In this document: positions 34,190-41,922 of the stretch, one piece after another
How the letters are laid out: each line of letters opens with the position of its first letter
Numbering within the stretch: the stretch's first letter is position 1
NCBI GenBank assembly: GCA_040758525.1
Contig: JBFLVQ010000002.1
Location: forward strand, 1-48,817
DNA length: 48,817 nucleotides
Origin: JBFLVQ01 sp040758525
Lineage (GTDB): Bacteria > Acidobacteriota > Blastocatellia > Chloracidobacteriales > JADJPF01
Direction of reading: 5' to 3'
Made by a program: the position numbers and the translations under genes
Notes under the pieces: generated by a model
The model's database searches: none
What the model saw: the letters and a program-made list of their open reading frames with translations, nothing else
What the model was told of the DNA's origin: nothing

Positions 34190-35056
34190 CTAATTTATCG
34201 TAAAGCTAGAGAGTATTCTTACTTTATTGGTGATCGGTTCATCGCGTTTGTTGATCTCCAGAGCATTACCTTCAAACTTAACTAGTAGAACGGTAATATT
34301 ATCTTCTCCGCCATACTGTTTGGCCTTTTCAATTAAGGATGTTGCCGCAGCATCAAGACTATTACATTGACGTATAATATTTTTCATTTCATCAGTTCTT
34401 AGCTTACTGAAAAGACCATCGCTACAGAGCAGAAAGATGTCGCCATATTTAAGTTGAATAGATGTTAAAGGCACCTGCAGTAGTTCCTGACTGCCCACTG
34501 CCTGTAAGAGAATATGCCGATTAACATCAGAAATGGCTTCTTCTGGGGTGAGCAGGCCAGAGTCAACACAAAGCTGGCTGGCAGTTTGATCCTTAGTAAG
34601 TTGCTTTATTCTTCTACCCCGAATGATATAGGCGCGGGAATCGCCTACTTCCGCAATGTAGGCATTATCCCCTTCAATTAATAGTACCGTGGCGGTTGCC
34701 CCCATATGTAGCTGTGTATAGGTTTGACTCTTCTCCCAAACAATACGATTAGCCTCTTCTATTGCCTTCTGTAGGCGTGTGGTGGGATTGGAAGTTTGCG
34801 AAAGCTGAATCAATTCTGCTTGTATTGCTCTGATTGTGAGTTTGCTGGCTAGTTCCCCGTTTTGGTAACCACCCATTCCATCTGAAACAATAAAAAGTAG
34901 CTGATTCTCATTGGGAGACCGTTCCAGGCTACAGGGGCTCTCTAGAATCAGGTTAGCATTCAAATCACTTAACAGGAAATTATCCTCATTATTATTGCGA
35001 ACTAATCCAATATCGGTTCTCGCGGCAACAGTTGATAAAATATATTTAGTTCTCAT
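34190..35056 (-). CDS. PP2C-family Ser/Thr protein phosphatase
   Basis: 288 residues from the ATG at 35056, chosen because TTGGGGAGAGATTCT stands directly before it and ARTDIGLVRNNNEDNF follows as usual. The alternative ATG at 35098 overlaps the kinase stop (TAATG) and would add 14 residues. Metal-binding motifs are complete: NNNEDNF, IVSDGMGGYQNGE, VGDSRAYIIRG, LLCSDGLFSK and GGEDNITVLLV. No membrane segment is present. It very likely dephosphorylates the upstream Ser/Thr kinase or its targets; the two genes form one transcription unit. Confidence 0.93.
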   Translation of the reverse strand: MRTKYILSTVAARTDIGLVRNNNEDNFLLSDLNANLILESPCSLERSPNENQLLFIVSDGMGGYQNGELASKLTIRAIQAELIQLSQTSNPTTRLQKAIEEANRIVWEKSQTYTQLHMGATATVLLIEGDNAYIAEVGDSRAYIIRGRRIKQLTKDQTASQLCVDSGLLTPEEAISDVNRHILLQAVGSQELLQVPLTSIQLKYGDIFLLCSDGLFSKLRTDEMKNIIRQCNSLDAAATSLIEKAKQYGGEDNITVLLVKFEGNALEINKRDEPITNKVRILSSFTIN

Positions 35057-35097
35057 AGAATCTCTCCCCAAGCGATATTTAAAAAGACTTTTTGCCA

Positions 35098-38000
35098 TTA
35101 AGAAAACCAATCACCAGGACTGAGCAGATTGAGCATACGCTCCGGATTATTAATACTTTGATCTTTAATCCAATTTTTTGCCTTTTCAATTAGTAGTTTT
35201 CCTTCCTCTCCCCCTAATAGTTGTCCACGGCGTAAACAAGCAGCAGCAGCATAAAGGGCCATATCTGCGCTCTGAAAACTAGCTTCTGCGATCGTTGCTA
35301 GCCTTATTGCTTCAACTCTGTCTCTTCGTGTGGCAGCAGCAGATGCTTTAATCATTGTTGCTAAAGCTGTACCCCAGGGCATCTGCTCCTTTTCAATCGC
35401 AGCGGCATTCGCTTCAGCAATCTTAAGGAAATAGTCTTGATTACCATGTTTGGCCATCGCACAAGCAAGATAAGCTTGTAGATGCAGAATTTCAATAAAC
35501 AGGAACTGTGTATGTAAAAGGAAAGATCGCTTTAGCGTTGACCATTGTTCTTTAAGCAATCTCCAAGCCTCTTGTTCCTGATTGGCATAAAGCCCGATCT
35601 CAATTTGTGCTACTAAAGCAAAATAGTGTTGTGCAGTAAATTCTGTCGGCGACCAACGCTTGATCGCCTGTATTACTTCGGAGCGTGCCTGTCCGGCGCG
35701 ATCTTTAGCTAAAAACAGTATATAGAGAACTCTCGTACTTAAGTTAGTGAGAGTATATATATTGCCACATTTACGAGCATCATTAAGCACTAGCGGCAAG
35801 TGATCAAACAGTTTATTCAGTTCACCTAAATAGTACATTGAACGCAATAGAAAGATATTGGCATTATTAATCTCCCAGGTAAATCCGTTGCAATGTTTAC
35901 GTAAAAAGACTTCAGCAGAATTAATCATTTGCTGGGCACTTTTCCAGCGTCCTTCTAACCAAGCCGCAAAACCTTCCGAGAGAACTGCTAATGCCAACGC
36001 CGCAGGTGTCTCGATGCGATTGGCAAGTTGCTTTGTTATTTGAATAAGGTTTTCTGTACGAGTATGAGTACGCCCTCCCCCGGTTGCGCTATGGGTAATT
36101 TCTATCGTAAGGGCGCGAAGAATTCTATATGGCTCGCCAATCTTTAAGGCCAATATTATGTGGCGGGTTTGGAACTCAGCGCTAACTAAGGTGTCAACCA
36201 TGGCCAGCCCCTTGGCTATCACATAATAGGCATCCAGTTTAATAAGTTTTTCATCATCAATAAGACTTTCATTACACTCTTTGAAATCTATTCCTCGTAA
36301 TCGCAAATAGAGCTGTCTTGCCATAAGCAGTAGTAGGGTAAACCAAGATTTTTTAACCCATCTGATCTTTAAGTCTTTTAGTACACCATAAAGCGCCTCT
36401 CGCCCTTTATCATTATGGCCGCTTAAGAACAACTGCTCTGCAGCTCGTCTACGCAACTCCAGTTCTTCAAATAGGGTTGAGTCTTGGGCGGCATCTAAGT
36501 AGGCTTGTGCTGCTTCAGCGCCACGACCAGCATTTGTTAACATATCGCCGAGTCTTATTTTTAGCTCTTTTAACTCTACGCTGCTGTTCATCAATTGCAA
36601 TTGAATAGACAAGCGATAGAGCAGCGCAGCATGATCAAAAGCCAGTCTTTCCTCGGCTAGCTTGGCGGCAACAATGGCATACTTTGCTGCCTTTTCATAA
36701 TTACCAGCACCACGAAAATAGATCATCAATCTTTCTTTTGCTAGGCTGTTACAACCTTCTGCTGCCATAGCAAGATTATTATAATGGGCTCTTATTGTAT
36801 CTGGGTGAAGATTGGCAAGCACTGCATCACGAATGCGTTTATGCGAGATCTCTAGTTGTTCCTTCTCACCGGCTCTGGTTGGTGAGATAAGTTGTGCTAC
36901 TTTAAGTAGCGATATCATTCTAAAAGCATTGTTGTCAAGTTGGGCAGATTCTCGTGCCAGATTCCATTCTAAAGGCTGTCCAGCAATAGCAAGAATCTCT
37001 AACAAGCGTTGCGCTTGTTCTGGCAAGCTATTAATACGAGCCTGAATAACGGTATCTAAGGTAGCTAAAGCTACCCTATCCGTCTCTTGATCTGGACAGA
37101 ATACTGCATTGGTCTGCAAATATTGCACAAGCTGATTAATGAAGAAGGGATTTCCCTGTGTTTCCCGAACTACCATTTCAGCACAAGTGGTATTGGCTGG
37201 ATAGTCTTTGCCAAGTAGTATTAATGCCAATTCACGTGCTTCCGGTGGTAGCAGTCTTTCGACAATTAACTCGTAAAATTCTATTGATAGTCCATTATTT
37301 TCTCGGAAGGGAAGCGCTGCTCTTAAGAATGGTCGATCTAATATCTCCTCTTTACGATAACTGCAGATTAACATCAATGCTGGAGATGTCTTGGAATTGA
37401 GCAGATCCGTCAGCCAAACGATACTATCATAGTCTCCCCATTGTAGATCATCAATAAATAGGATCAGTAATTTCTGTTTAGCCAACTGTTCTACCAGATT
37501 TCGTAAAGCAGAAAAGAAGTATTGTTTCAATTGATAGGGATTGGTTACATCGATCTTTTCTCTGATGATTGGATTGAATGCTTGTAGTTGACACAAGGAG
37601 GGAAATATATGTGTAAGTACGGCCAGACTATTTAGTGGTAGAAGTTGAGTCTCTGCCGGATCTATGCGTCTCAAGTATTGGCTAAGAGAATCGACCAAAC
37701 CATCCAATATTTTGTATGGCAGAGACTCTTGTTCATAACAGTGACTGGCTAAGACTACAATATCTTTCTTCTCTGCTAACTCTTCAAGAAAACGGTTTAC
37801 TAGTGTGCTCTTGCCCATACCAGCACTGCCTTGCACATGCACTATTGTTACTTTGCCAGATTGTGTGCTCTTTAATGCTTGCTTTAGTACATTCAGATGC
37901 CGCTCTCGACCAATAAAAGGTATGGTATTATCCTTAATCTCAAATGGTCTGGCGATCGATAGATTAATAGGAATATATTGTAGTCGCTGTAGTATCTCTT

Positions 38001-38820
38001 CACCCGATGGCCGGTTTTGGGGATTTGGTTGTAATAGGTCTAAACATAGATCATTCAAATCGGTTGGCACGTTAGACACTAATTTATTAGGCGGCAAAAC
38101 TCCCTCATACTGTTTTTTTCTTGCGATATCCAACAAAGAGCCATTAAAAGGGGGAATGCCAGTAAGAGCTTCATAAAGCATTATTCCTACACTATACCAA
38201 TCACTCGCCTCTGTGACTTGAAATCCGGCGCCTTGTTCGGGTGACATATACTTGGGTGTACCTAGGAAATCGATACTTTCATCGAGTGGATCATCAGACT
38301 CTTGTGGGACAAGCTCGGTAACCATACCAAAATCGAGTATCACCACACGCCCATCATTGGAGACCAGTACATTGGAAGGTTTAATATCGCGATGCAACTT
38401 ACCAGCTTTATGTAGTATATAAATTCCTTCCACTAGTTGCGACAAAGCCGCGCGTAGACAGGCTAGATCTGGTAGGCTGGCGGTAGGCTGTTTTTGTAAA
38501 AGATAACCATCGCCACGTATATATTGAAGGAAGTTGCTGCCTTGTACCAACTCCATAGTAAAATAGCACTGTTCGCCATCAGCAATAAGTTCATAAAGAG
38601 TTACTAGATTAGGATGAGTAACATTAGCGAGGTTACGAAACTCTTGTTTGAATCGGTATAGGGATAATGGCCCATAAGAGCATAATACCTTCAATGCGAC
38701 AGAGATCTCCCACTTATTATCGAGAACTTCATAGACTGTTCCAAAAGCTCCTGACCCTAAATGGCGCAATACCGTAAATCGCTCGGTATCTTTAAATTTA
38801 TTCTTACCTAAGCTGATCAT
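35098..38820 (-). CDS. Large Ser/Thr protein kinase with AAA ATPase and helical repeats
   Basis: 1240 residues from the ATG at 38820; a GTG at 38859 adds 13. The kinase domain covers about 15-290: LGSGAFGTVYEV loop, Lys44 in VALKVL, LHRDIKPSNVLV (Asp145) and DFG 163-165, GTPKYMSPEQ. A PFIGRERHLN entry leads to an AAA/NACHT-like ATPase (about 300-590) with P-loop GSAGMGKST 331-339 and ILFIDDLQWGD. The C-terminal 600 residues are helical TPR-like repeats (YEKAAKYAIVAAKLAEERLA among others). Both enzymes look active. This PknK/AfsR-like layout usually relays stress or adhesion signals to regulators. The neighbouring phosphatase should oppose it. No Shine-Dalgarno is seen. Confidence 0.92.
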   Translation of the reverse strand: MISLGKNKFKDTERFTVLRHLGSGAFGTVYEVLDNKWEISVALKVLCSYGPLSLYRFKQEFRNLANVTHPNLVTLYELIADGEQCYFTMELVQGSNFLQYIRGDGYLLQKQPTASLPDLACLRAALSQLVEGIYILHKAGKLHRDIKPSNVLVSNDGRVVILDFGMVTELVPQESDDPLDESIDFLGTPKYMSPEQGAGFQVTEASDWYSVGIMLYEALTGIPPFNGSLLDIARKKQYEGVLPPNKLVSNVPTDLNDLCLDLLQPNPQNRPSGEEILQRLQYIPINLSIARPFEIKDNTIPFIGRERHLNVLKQALKSTQSGKVTIVHVQGSAGMGKSTLVNRFLEELAEKKDIVVLASHCYEQESLPYKILDGLVDSLSQYLRRIDPAETQLLPLNSLAVLTHIFPSLCQLQAFNPIIREKIDVTNPYQLKQYFFSALRNLVEQLAKQKLLILFIDDLQWGDYDSIVWLTDLLNSKTSPALMLICSYRKEEILDRPFLRAALPFRENNGLSIEFYELIVERLLPPEARELALILLGKDYPANTTCAEMVVRETQGNPFFINQLVQYLQTNAVFCPDQETDRVALATLDTVIQARINSLPEQAQRLLEILAIAGQPLEWNLARESAQLDNNAFRMISLLKVAQLISPTRAGEKEQLEISHKRIRDAVLANLHPDTIRAHYNNLAMAAEGCNSLAKERLMIYFRGAGNYEKAAKYAIVAAKLAEERLAFDHAALLYRLSIQLQLMNSSVELKELKIRLGDMLTNAGRGAEAAQAYLDAAQDSTLFEELELRRRAAEQLFLSGHNDKGREALYGVLKDLKIRWVKKSWFTLLLLMARQLYLRLRGIDFKECNESLIDDEKLIKLDAYYVIAKGLAMVDTLVSAEFQTRHIILALKIGEPYRILRALTIEITHSATGGGRTHTRTENLIQITKQLANRIETPAALALAVLSEGFAAWLEGRWKSAQQMINSAEVFLRKHCNGFTWEINNANIFLLRSMYYLGELNKLFDHLPLVLNDARKCGNIYTLTNLSTRVLYILFLAKDRAGQARSEVIQAIKRWSPTEFTAQHYFALVAQIEIGLYANQEQEAWRLLKEQWSTLKRSFLLHTQFLFIEILHLQAYLACAMAKHGNQDYFLKIAEANAAAIEKEQMPWGTALATMIKASAAATRRDRVEAIRLATIAEASFQSADMALYAAAACLRRGQLLGGEEGKLLIEKAKNWIKDQSINNPERMLNLLSPGDWFS

Positions 38821-39034
38821 ATAAATACTAATAATGACAGTGTAAGCGGCAATGGCCACTATCTGTTGTGTCGAGCTTATGGTTAGTCTGTTTGCGCCGT
38901 TGAGAACCTTTTTCTTGTCGCATTAGGGAAAGCCCTTTGTGTTGGCATGAAAGCGAAGCTTGCCCCTAGCTAATGGTAGAGGGATGACTACCCTATGATC
39001 TAAACCACTGCTTATTTTGATTGCCCCAGTTTCT

Positions 39035-39331
39035 CTAAAACTGAGGCAACATTAGATCTATTTCGATAATTTTCTGATCCTGGATTTTTAGTAATAAATA
39101 GCCTTTTTTCATCAGGGGAAGATGAAATACACTTAGTCCATTACGCTTTTTATGTATCACGCTAGCTTCTAAATTTACCTGTTCCATTAGCCTAGTTGGC
39201 AATTGTGCAATTATGAAATGGACATCAGGAATAGGTCTAGGCTGGCCAAAAAGGTAAAAAGCTTCTGCGGGTACCAGTAATGGCAATGATATCGATTGGA
39301 TCATGTAATTGATCTGGTCAATGTAGTCCAT
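39035..39331 (-). CDS. Small protein of unknown function
   Basis: 98 residues, MDYIDQINYMIQ at the start. I do not recognise a family. The composition is ordinary for a folded cytosolic protein, with a predicted beta-rich C-terminal half (GYLLLKIQDQKIIEIDLML). There is no signal peptide or membrane segment. A weak GGAA stands before the ATG. The gene is upstream of the large Ser/Thr kinase on the same strand, with about 215 nt between, so it could be the first gene of the signalling island or an independent transcript. Coding status is moderately likely. Confidence 0.45.
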   Translation of the reverse strand: MDYIDQINYMIQSISLPLLVPAEAFYLFGQPRPIPDVHFIIAQLPTRLMEQVNLEASVIHKKRNGLSVFHLPLMKKGYLLLKIQDQKIIEIDLMLPQF

Positions 39332-40031
39332 GGTTATCTTTCAGTTCCTAAATTAAGAGATATCTGAAGCTGAAATGAAAGGTTACCAATACATATTAAA
39401 TTTACTGGGCTTACCATGCAATACAATATTTCCCCCGACTTTATTGATCGTAGTAACATTTTTCAAGGTTTTTCAATGCTACACTGATAATATCACGCTT
39501 GGCCAGGCAATCGCATTCTCAAAGGGGGCCAGGATGACACTAAATACTAGCATAGTATTTTCCCATGTAAATATTGCCATCGCCATTGTAATTGATAAAG
39601 TCAGACTAGCTTACTGTCAGACTAGTTCAATTAAGATCCGCAATATCACCTCCGCAATAATACCGCCATAAATATCACCATAGCAATTAATAAAAAATTA
39701 TGTAATTATTCTCCGGCTGCCAGCGATAAGAACAAGCAACAAAGAGGAAAAGTAAACCGATTATATTTCTGCTGCTGACTCTTTTGTTTGGTAGTTTCAC
39801 TAGTCTTGAATGAGGGGCAGAGAAAGCAGCCGGCTCACCGACTTTGGAAGTACAAGGATATAAAGATCGCACAGACCAATAACCATTGGTTATGTGAGTA
39901 AGATCAATATGCTCTTTGAAACTATTGTTAGCATCTTTATAACGAGAATGAGAATTATCACGCCAACCTACACTCGCCTCAGAAGAGTAAATCTAAGGAT
40001 TTTCCAAGCATAACGTATAACAGGGGGATTC
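39332..40031. other. 700-bp AT-rich intergenic region
   Basis: No gene I can support. It carries a 10-bp direct repeat GTCAGACTAG (39600-39609 and 39616-39625, 16-bp period), a 15-bp palindrome ATAACCA-T-TGGTTAT (39879-39893), several AATATCACC-like near-repeats at 39640-39680, and a good promoter at 39916-39943 for the ThDP enzyme gene. Weak reading frames at 39375-39671 (+) and 39687-39872 (-) have no Shine-Dalgarno and no recognisable product. Confidence 0.6.
39916..39943 (+). promoter_or_regulatory. Probable promoter of the ThDP-KAS III cassette
   Basis: TTGAAA (39916-39921) and TATAAC (39938-39943) are 16 bp apart, close to a housekeeping sigma consensus. The leader would be about 80 nt. 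The palindrome at 39879-39893 lies just upstream of the -35, a normal place for an activator site. Confidence 0.45.
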
Positions 40032-41777
40032 ATGGTTAAGGATTTAGTAATTGACTCTTCTTACCATAGATTAACGCTCGACGATGATAGTTATAAGGAA
40101 AGTTGTTACCATTATTCTGTCGCGGAAGTTCTAGTGCAGACACTTTACAACTTGGGCGTCAGGATAGCTATGGGGTTATCAGGAGGAGCCGTAGCTGGCC
40201 TTTGGGATGCTTTCCAGCAAAGCCTGATAAAATTATTGCATTATCGCCATGAAAGCGGCGCGGCCTTTGCAGCAACTGAATACTATTTTGCCTGTGGACG
40301 ACCGGCAGCCGTAATCTCTACCACTGGACCAGGTATTACTAATGCCATTACTGGTCTTTTTGCTGCGCGCTGGGAAGGCGCAAAGCTTATCTTCCTGTCT
40401 GCTTCTACTGCTAATTCGCAGCGTGGCCGTTGGTCTTTTCAAGAGACCGGCACCAACACAATGGGTGATGATTTTTTCTCGGCTGGTCCATTGTTTCACT
40501 ATGCTGCTCGTATTGAAAGTCCTAATGATCTACCAGTTGTGGCAATGAATCTAATGCAAGGCTTAGCGCGTCCAAGCGGTTTCATTGCCCACATAAGTGT
40601 GCCAACAACAGTACAGACCAGTCCTAGCAATAACTCATTACCAGTATGCTATCAACGACCTCTCTCGCTTGAACCAAATGAAGAGAGTATAACTAAATGC
40701 AAACAACTACTCAGTGAAGGACCTTTTGCGATCTGGTTGGGATTTGGCGCCCGATCTGCAGCCAGCTCCATACGCCATTTGGCAGAAAGAACTGGTGCTG
40801 CGGTGATGTGTTCGCCGCGCGGCAAAGGTATTTTTCCTGAAGAGCATCAGCAATTTGTAGGTGTTACTGGCTTCGGTGGACATGATTCAGTACTCGCCTA
40901 CATGAAAGAGTTTCGCCCCTTACGTACACTTGTACTGGGCAGCCGGTTAGGTGAATTCACTTCCTTTTGGAATCCAGATATGGTGCCAGAAAAGGGTTTT
41001 ATTCATATTGATATTGATCCTACTGTGCCCTGTTCTGCTTACCCTTCTGCGCCTACTTTTGCCATACAATCAGATGTGGAAGAGTTTGTTATCAAACTTA
41101 TTAAATTACTGCCAGAGAGAAGAGTCCCAAACCATTCTCTAGAACTGCCGAAACCAGACATCAATGAGGTAGAACTGAAAGATAATGGCCCGGTCTGTCC
41201 GGATGTGCTAATGGATGCGATACAAAGAATAATAGTCGATAATAGCGATGCAATAGTAATGACAGAGGCTGGCAATGCATTCGCTTGGGGGACCAATGCG
41301 CTGCGTTTTTCTGCCCCCAATCGATATCGAGTCAGTACTGGGTTTGGTTCTATGGGACATGCAGTTACAGGAGTATTAGGCGCAGCACTGGCACGTAATA
41401 GTAAAGCCGTCGCCATCGTAGGAGATGGTGCCATGCTTATGAACAATGAGATTAATACTGCTGTGCATTACCGTTTGCCAGTGGTTTGGATTGTACTCAA
41501 TGACTCTTGTTATGGAATGATTGAACATGGCATGCGTTGCCAGGGCTACAATAATCTAGATGTGCACATTCCCCATACCGATTTTGTCCAGTTTGCTCGC
41601 TCAATGGGTGCAAATGGTATCAAGGTGACAAGGGAAACGGAGCTGGATCAGGCGCTAAGAATGGCAATGGCAGCAACAGGTCCATTTGTTGTTGATGTAG
41701 AAATGGACGCAAGTATACCGCCTCCTTTTGGTCGGCGGGTTAGTAGTTTGATAGCGCAAGGATTAACAGGAAAATAG
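40032..41777 (+). CDS. ThDP-dependent acetolactate-synthase-like enzyme
   Basis: 581 residues of the pyruvate oxidase/acetohydroxyacid synthase family. The N-terminal PYR domain has the activating Glu74 in HESGAAFAATEYY and STTGPGITNAITG. A central domain follows at about 205-360. The C-terminal PP domain has GDG 464-466 with AMLMNNEIN, the ThDP-magnesium motif, and LNDSCYGMIEHG. Such enzymes decarboxylate a 2-keto acid and join the two-carbon (or longer) unit to an acceptor. There is no ilvN-type small subunit or branched-chain gene nearby, so a specialised acyloin-type reaction is more likely than valine synthesis. GGGGG precedes the ATG. The stop codon lies in a duplicated 8-bp site flanking an inserted element. 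Confidence 0.88.
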   Translation: MVKDLVIDSSYHRLTLDDDSYKESCYHYSVAEVLVQTLYNLGVRIAMGLSGGAVAGLWDAFQQSLIKLLHYRHESGAAFAATEYYFACGRPAAVISTTGPGITNAITGLFAARWEGAKLIFLSASTANSQRGRWSFQETGTNTMGDDFFSAGPLFHYAARIESPNDLPVVAMNLMQGLARPSGFIAHISVPTTVQTSPSNNSLPVCYQRPLSLEPNEESITKCKQLLSEGPFAIWLGFGARSAASSIRHLAERTGAAVMCSPRGKGIFPEEHQQFVGVTGFGGHDSVLAYMKEFRPLRTLVLGSRLGEFTSFWNPDMVPEKGFIHIDIDPTVPCSAYPSAPTFAIQSDVEEFVIKLIKLLPERRVPNHSLELPKPDINEVELKDNGPVCPDVLMDAIQRIIVDNSDAIVMTEAGNAFAWGTNALRFSAPNRYRVSTGFGSMGHAVTGVLGAALARNSKAVAIVGDGAMLMNNEINTAVHYRLPVVWIVLNDSCYGMIEHGMRCQGYNNLDVHIPHTDFVQFARSMGANGIKVTRETELDQALRMAMAATGPFVVDVEMDASIPPPFGRRVSSLIAQGLTGK

Positions 41778-41778
41778 T

Positions 41779-41880
41779 CCACCTGTGCGTATGAGATCTT
41801 AAGCCGCACAGCGGCGAAATACGCCCTGCGCTAAAGATCTACCGTCACTTCGTGGCTCAAGACCTCATACGCACAGGTGG
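41779..41880. mobile_element. 102-bp MITE-like element with terminal inverted repeats and target duplication
   Basis: The left end (41779-41805, CCACCTGTGCGTATGAG...) and the right end (41854-41880, ...CTCATACGCACAGGTGG) are inverted copies: the outer 17 bp are perfect and 25 of 27 bp match. AAAATAGT stands on both sides (41771-41778 and 41881-41888), so an 8-bp target site was duplicated. The core of 48 bp has further short repeats (GCCGC/GCGGC, AGATCT twice) but no ORF. The size, ends and duplication fit a non-autonomous transposable element moved by a transposase elsewhere. Without it, the ThDP stop codon would lie about 35 nt before the KAS III start. No second copy was seen in this window. 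Confidence 0.7.
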
Positions 41881-41922
41881 AAAATAGTTCGGATCAATAA
41901 ATATAATTAAGGAGCGAGTAAT

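Noticed and set aside
28288..38820. Signalling island as an anti-phage defence system
   Set aside because: The kinase-AAA-repeat protein alone could recall some defence NTPases, but the phosphatase, motor ATPase and two-component genes beside it fit surface-organelle signalling, and no nuclease or other effector is present.
39375..39671. 98-codon plus-strand ORF in the long intergenic region
   Set aside because: No Shine-Dalgarno, no recognisable domain, and it runs through AT-rich sequence with operator-like repeats; most likely chance.
39687..39872. 61-codon minus-strand ORF with a hydrophobic segment (IIGLLFLFVACSY)
   Set aside because: It needs a GTG without ribosome site, has no family match and a hydrophobic stretch in AT-rich DNA arises easily by chance.
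40032..41777. Assignment of the ThDP enzyme as IlvB of branched-chain amino-acid synthesis
   Set aside because: No ilvN, ilvC or leu genes adjoin it, and it is paired with a KAS III-like gene instead; I keep it as acetolactate-synthase-like only.
41779..41880. Riboswitch or ThDP-sensing leader between the ThDP and KAS III genes
   Set aside because: The structure is a simple long palindrome with a flanking direct repeat, and it lacks the conserved loops of the ThDP riboswitch; a transposable element explains more.
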